A stretch of DNA of 6,998 nucleotides, from assembly GCA_905193485.1 (NCBI GenBank), contig CAJJOX010000120.1:1-6998 (forward strand), written 5' to 3'. The stretch is from an uncultured Porphyromonadaceae bacterium (GTDB lineage Bacteria; Bacteroidota; Bacteroidia; Bacteroidales; Muribaculaceae). Every line of letters starts with the position of its first letter. Positions within the stretch are counted from its first letter, which is position 1. The position numbers were made by a program, and so were the translations under genes. The notes below the pieces were generated by a model that did not search any database, was not told the origin of the DNA, and saw only the letters and a list, made by a program, of their open reading frames with translations. This document shows, one piece after another, positions 4,421-6,998 of the stretch.

Positions 4421-6998
4421 TTAATGGCGAATGCGAGGAGAGGGGTCGGTGGCCGGAGCATTGTCGGCCGGCGCGGCGGGGACGGGAGATTGTCCGTCGG
4501 CAGTTGTCGCGTTGTCGGCAGTTGTCGCGTTGTCGGGTGTGGCTGCAAACAGGCGGGCGAGATGGCGCTGACGGAAGCGTTCGAGGAGTTCCCAGAAGTT
4601 AGGGACGAATAGTGTGCCGACGATTGCGTTGACGGCCATGCCGAACACGACAGCCGAGGCCAGGGCGACGCGGCTTGCGGCTCCCGCACCGGTGGCGAAT
4701 AGCATCGGCATAACACCGAACACGAAAGCGAGCGCGGTCATGAGAATGGGTCGGAACCTGATGCGTCCTGCGTCGGCGGCTGCCTGACGTATCGGCATTC
4801 CCTGTTTGCGGAAATCGATGGCGTATTCCACGATTAGGATGGCGTTTTTGGCCGACAATCCAAGCAGCAATATGATTCCTATCTGTGTGTAGATGTCGAT
4901 GCTCTGTCCCATGATCAGACAACCGATGACGGAGCCGAGTATGGCAGTGGGCATCGAGATGACTACGGCAATCGGATCGGTGAGGCTCTCATATTGTGCG
5001 GCGAGGACAAGGAGAGTGACAATGACGGCAAATATCATCACCACGGCCACAGTAGTCCCTCCCTGAGTTTCCTGGAAGGCTTCGCCGGTCCAGGCGTAAG
5101 AATAGTCGGTGCCGACAGCCTCACGTACGGCCTGCTCCATGGCTTCGATTGCCTGTGACGAGCTTGTGCCCTTGGCCGGGGTGGCGGTGAGGGAGGCTGT
5201 GGAATACATGTTGTAGCGGTCGATCGAAGACTGACCTGTAGAGGGACGTACGGTCATGAATGCCGAGAATGGAACCATGTCGCCGTTGGCATTGCGCGTC
5301 GACAGGCGCAGAACATCGTCGGGGTTGGTGCGGGCGAGGGCGTCGCCGGATAGCTGCACCTCATAAACGCGGCCGAATTCATTGAAATCGTTGACATAAC
5401 GCTGGCCGGTGAACGCCGTCAGCGAGCTGAAAATGTCGGCGAGGTCGAGACCAAGCGTTTCAACGCGGTCGCGGTCGACTACAATTTTATATTGCGGAAC
5501 GCTGCCTTCATAGAGCGAAGTGACGGAAGCGATGCGCGGATCCGCTTTAGCCTTGGCCATGATCTCCTGCAATGCGCGACCCATAGCTTCCGCACCGTGA
5601 TTGTTGATGTCGAGAATCTGCATCTCGAGTCCCGACGACATGCCGAGTCCCGGAATAGACGGCGGGTTGACAGCAAAGATCTGCGCTTCCTGAATATCGG
5701 CGCAGCGGCGTTCGAAATCGGCAATGACGGCGTCGGCGGAATTGTCTTTGCCTTTACGTTCCGACCACGGTTTCAGCGTAGCGATGAGTGCACCCATGTT
5801 GCTGCCGCTGCCACCGAGGAAAGAGAAACCGGAGATTGATATCACATTTTCGACATCGGGATTTTCACGTAGTCTGTCGGAAGCTTCGGCGAGCACTTTC
5901 TCAGTGCGGTCGACCGCGGCGCCCGTGGGAAGCTGCACGGAGCCCATGAAATAGCCCATGTCCTCTTCAGGCACATAGGATGTGGGCATTTTGATAAATC
6001 CCCAGAATGCAATCCCCGTGATGATGAGGTAGGCGAGAATAGCCACCACCGGACGGCGCAGGAACGTTCCCACGATGCGCATGTAGCCTGCCAGAGTGGC
6101 GGCAAAACCGCGGTTGAACCATTTGTAGATGAAGAATTTGGGTTTTCCGTCGGACGGCCGTAGGAAAAGCGCGCACATGGCCGGCGTGAATGTCAGGGCA
6201 TTGAATCCGGAGAAGGCCGTCGATACGGCGATGGTCAGGGCGAATTGTTTGTAAAGCTCGCCCGTTATACCGGAAATGAAGGCCGTAGGAATGAATACCG
6301 ACAACAGTACCAGAACTTCGCCGATCACCGGTCCCTGCAGCTCTTTCATTGCCTTGACGGCTGCCTGACGCGGCGACATAAGCCGTTTGTCGACAATACG
6401 GGCGCAGTCTTCCACCACCACTATGGCGTCGTCGACCACAATAGCGATGGCCAGCACGAGGCCGAAGAGAGTGAGTGTGTTGAGAGTGAATCCCATGAGT
6501 TTCATCACCGCGAATGTGGCAATGAGCGACACGGGGATGGTGATCATCGGAATGATGACCGCTCTCCAGCTCTGGAGGAACAGGAGAATGACGAGCATCA
6601 CGATGAGAGTGGTTTCGACAAACGTCACCAATACCTCATCGATGGATTCAGTGACGAAATCGGTGGAGTTCATGATCACCCGGTAGTGGACTCCATGAGG
6701 GAAATATTGCGAGAGATCGTCGAGCCGTTTCTGCACTTTCGAGGCGACATCGAGCGCATTTGCACCGGGGAGCTGGTAGATGCCGAGCAGTCCGGCGGGT
6801 TTGCCTGAAACGAGCGAAGTGTTGCCGTAGGAATCGCTGCCGAGCTCAATCCTGGCCACGTCGCGCAGCCTGAGCAGCGATCCGTCGGCGCCGGTGCGGA
6901 GGATTATGTCGCCGAACTGCTCCGGAGTGACAAGACGTCCCTGAGCGGTGAGTGTGTATTGAAACTGTGCGGCATTGTCGCCGGCGACAGGCGCGGCG
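4421..6998 (-). CDS. RND efflux permease, HAE1/AcrB type; N-terminus beyond window edge
   Basis: Inner-membrane proton-driven pump of a tripartite efflux system. The frame is open from the right edge to TAA at 4421: 858 residues of about 1,040-1,070. A GTG at 6859 is only an internal Val; the reading frame continues upstream with clear homologous sequence ([19 protein letters not shown]), so the true start is outside. In order: end of the N-terminal porter region ([13 protein letters not shown]), the TM2-TM6 block, the second porter loop ([24 protein letters not shown]) and the TM8-TM12 block. The proton-relay residues are intact. Asp-Asp is at window residues 189-190 ([11 protein letters not shown]), Lys at 717 ([14 protein letters not shown]), and Arg lies in [11 protein letters not shown]. 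The C-terminus carries an unusual Ala/Thr/Asp/Pro-rich tail. The adaptor and outer-membrane genes would be expected upstream, outside this window. The substrate is unknown. Confidence 0.96.
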   Translation of the reverse strand, partial: AAPVAGDNAAQFQYTLTAQGRLVTPEQFGDIILRTGADGSLLRLRDVARIELGSDSYGNTSLVSGKPAGLLGIYQLPGANALDVASKVQKRLDDLSQYFPHGVHYRVIMNSTDFVTESIDEVLVTFVETTLIVMLVILLFLQSWRAVIIPMITIPVSLIATFAVMKLMGFTLNTLTLFGLVLAIAIVVDDAIVVVEDCARIVDKRLMSPRQAAVKAMKELQGPVIGEVLVLLSVFIPTAFISGITGELYKQFALTIAVSTAFSGFNALTFTPAMCALFLRPSDGKPKFFIYKWFNRGFAATLAGYMRIVGTFLRRPVVAILAYLIITGIAFWGFIKMPTSYVPEEDMGYFMGSVQLPTGAAVDRTEKVLAEASDRLRENPDVENVISISGFSFLGGSGSNMGALIATLKPWSERKGKDNSADAVIADFERRCADIQEAQIFAVNPPSIPGLGMSSGLEMQILDINNHGAEAMGRALQEIMAKAKADPRIASVTSLYEGSVPQYKIVVDRDRVETLGLDLADIFSSLTAFTGQRYVNDFNEFGRVYEVQLSGDALARTNPDDVLRLSTRNANGDMVPFSAFMTVRPSTGQSSIDRYNMYSTASLTATPAKGTSSSQAIEAMEQAVREAVGTDYSYAWTGEAFQETQGGTTVAVVMIFAVIVTLLVLAAQYESLTDPIAVVISMPTAILGSVIGCLIMGQSIDIYTQIGIILLLGLSAKNAILIVEYAIDFRKQGMPIRQAAADAGRIRFRPILMTALAFVFGVMPMLFATGAGAASRVALASAVVFGMAVNAIVGTLFVPNFWELLERFRQRHLARLFAATPDNATTADNATTADGQSPVPAAPADNAPATDPSPRIRH
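4497..4536. repeat. 18-bp tandem repeat in the efflux gene's 3' end
   Basis: TCGGCAGTTGTCGCGTTG occurs exactly twice (4497-4514, 4515-4532), with the first four bases repeated again at 4533-4536. Read on the minus strand it encodes a six-residue unit repeated in the C-terminal tail ([13 protein letters not shown]). The length is a multiple of three, so gain or loss of a unit keeps the frame. Confidence 0.8.

Noticed and set aside
6245..6808. Open plus-strand frame of 187 codons, very rich in His, Glu and Asp
   Set aside because: Antisense to the conserved membrane block of the RND pump; the odd composition comes from reading hydrophobic codons backwards.
6857..6859. GTG at 6859 as the start of the RND permease
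   Set aside because: The frame stays open to the window edge and the upstream residues align with the porter domain; the codon is an internal Val in LRDVARIEL.

Overview
The window most likely comes from a member of the Bacteroidales, perhaps a gut lineage such as Muribaculaceae. Four upstream regions carry the Bacteroidetes -7 element TAnnTTTG. In two of them a TTG/TTTG -33 element sits 19-20 bases upstream. Starts generally lack Shine-Dalgarno sequences. Both flanking genes are moderately GC-rich, while the genes in the middle are clearly AT-rich. The genus is inference; the phylum-level call is well supported.

Layout. (1) Positions 1-1516, minus strand: the first 505 codons of an exported prolyl oligopeptidase (family S9A). 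It runs off the left edge before its catalytic serine and has its own -7 element at 1547-1554. (2) 1643-4101: an AT-rich block of small accessory genes. It holds a 71-residue two-helix membrane protein (minus), a GC-rich patch with a small minus-strand ORF and what looks like a decayed coding remnant (1998-2325), a two-gene plus-strand unit for two small exported proteins (2378-3129), and a 235-residue cytoplasmic protein (3394-4101). The two-gene unit ends in a 16-bp perfect hairpin terminator. The 235-residue gene has a good promoter so close to its start codon that the mRNA should be nearly leaderless. (3) 4270-4388, minus: an initiator tRNA-fMet gene with promoter and a downstream hairpin. 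(4) 4421-6998, minus: the C-terminal 858 residues of an RND (HAE1/AcrB-type) efflux permease, whose start lies beyond the right edge.

How they relate. The flanking peptidase, tRNA and efflux pump are ordinary chromosomal genes on the minus strand. The middle block has different base composition, small genes, a change of strand and a decayed stretch, which suggests a variable locus beside the 3' side of the tRNA gene. No integrase, transposase or duplicated tRNA end was seen, so insertion by a tRNA-targeting element is not shown. The two exported proteins are probably made from one mRNA with coupled translation (TAATG). I found no CRISPR array, rRNA or complete mobile element.
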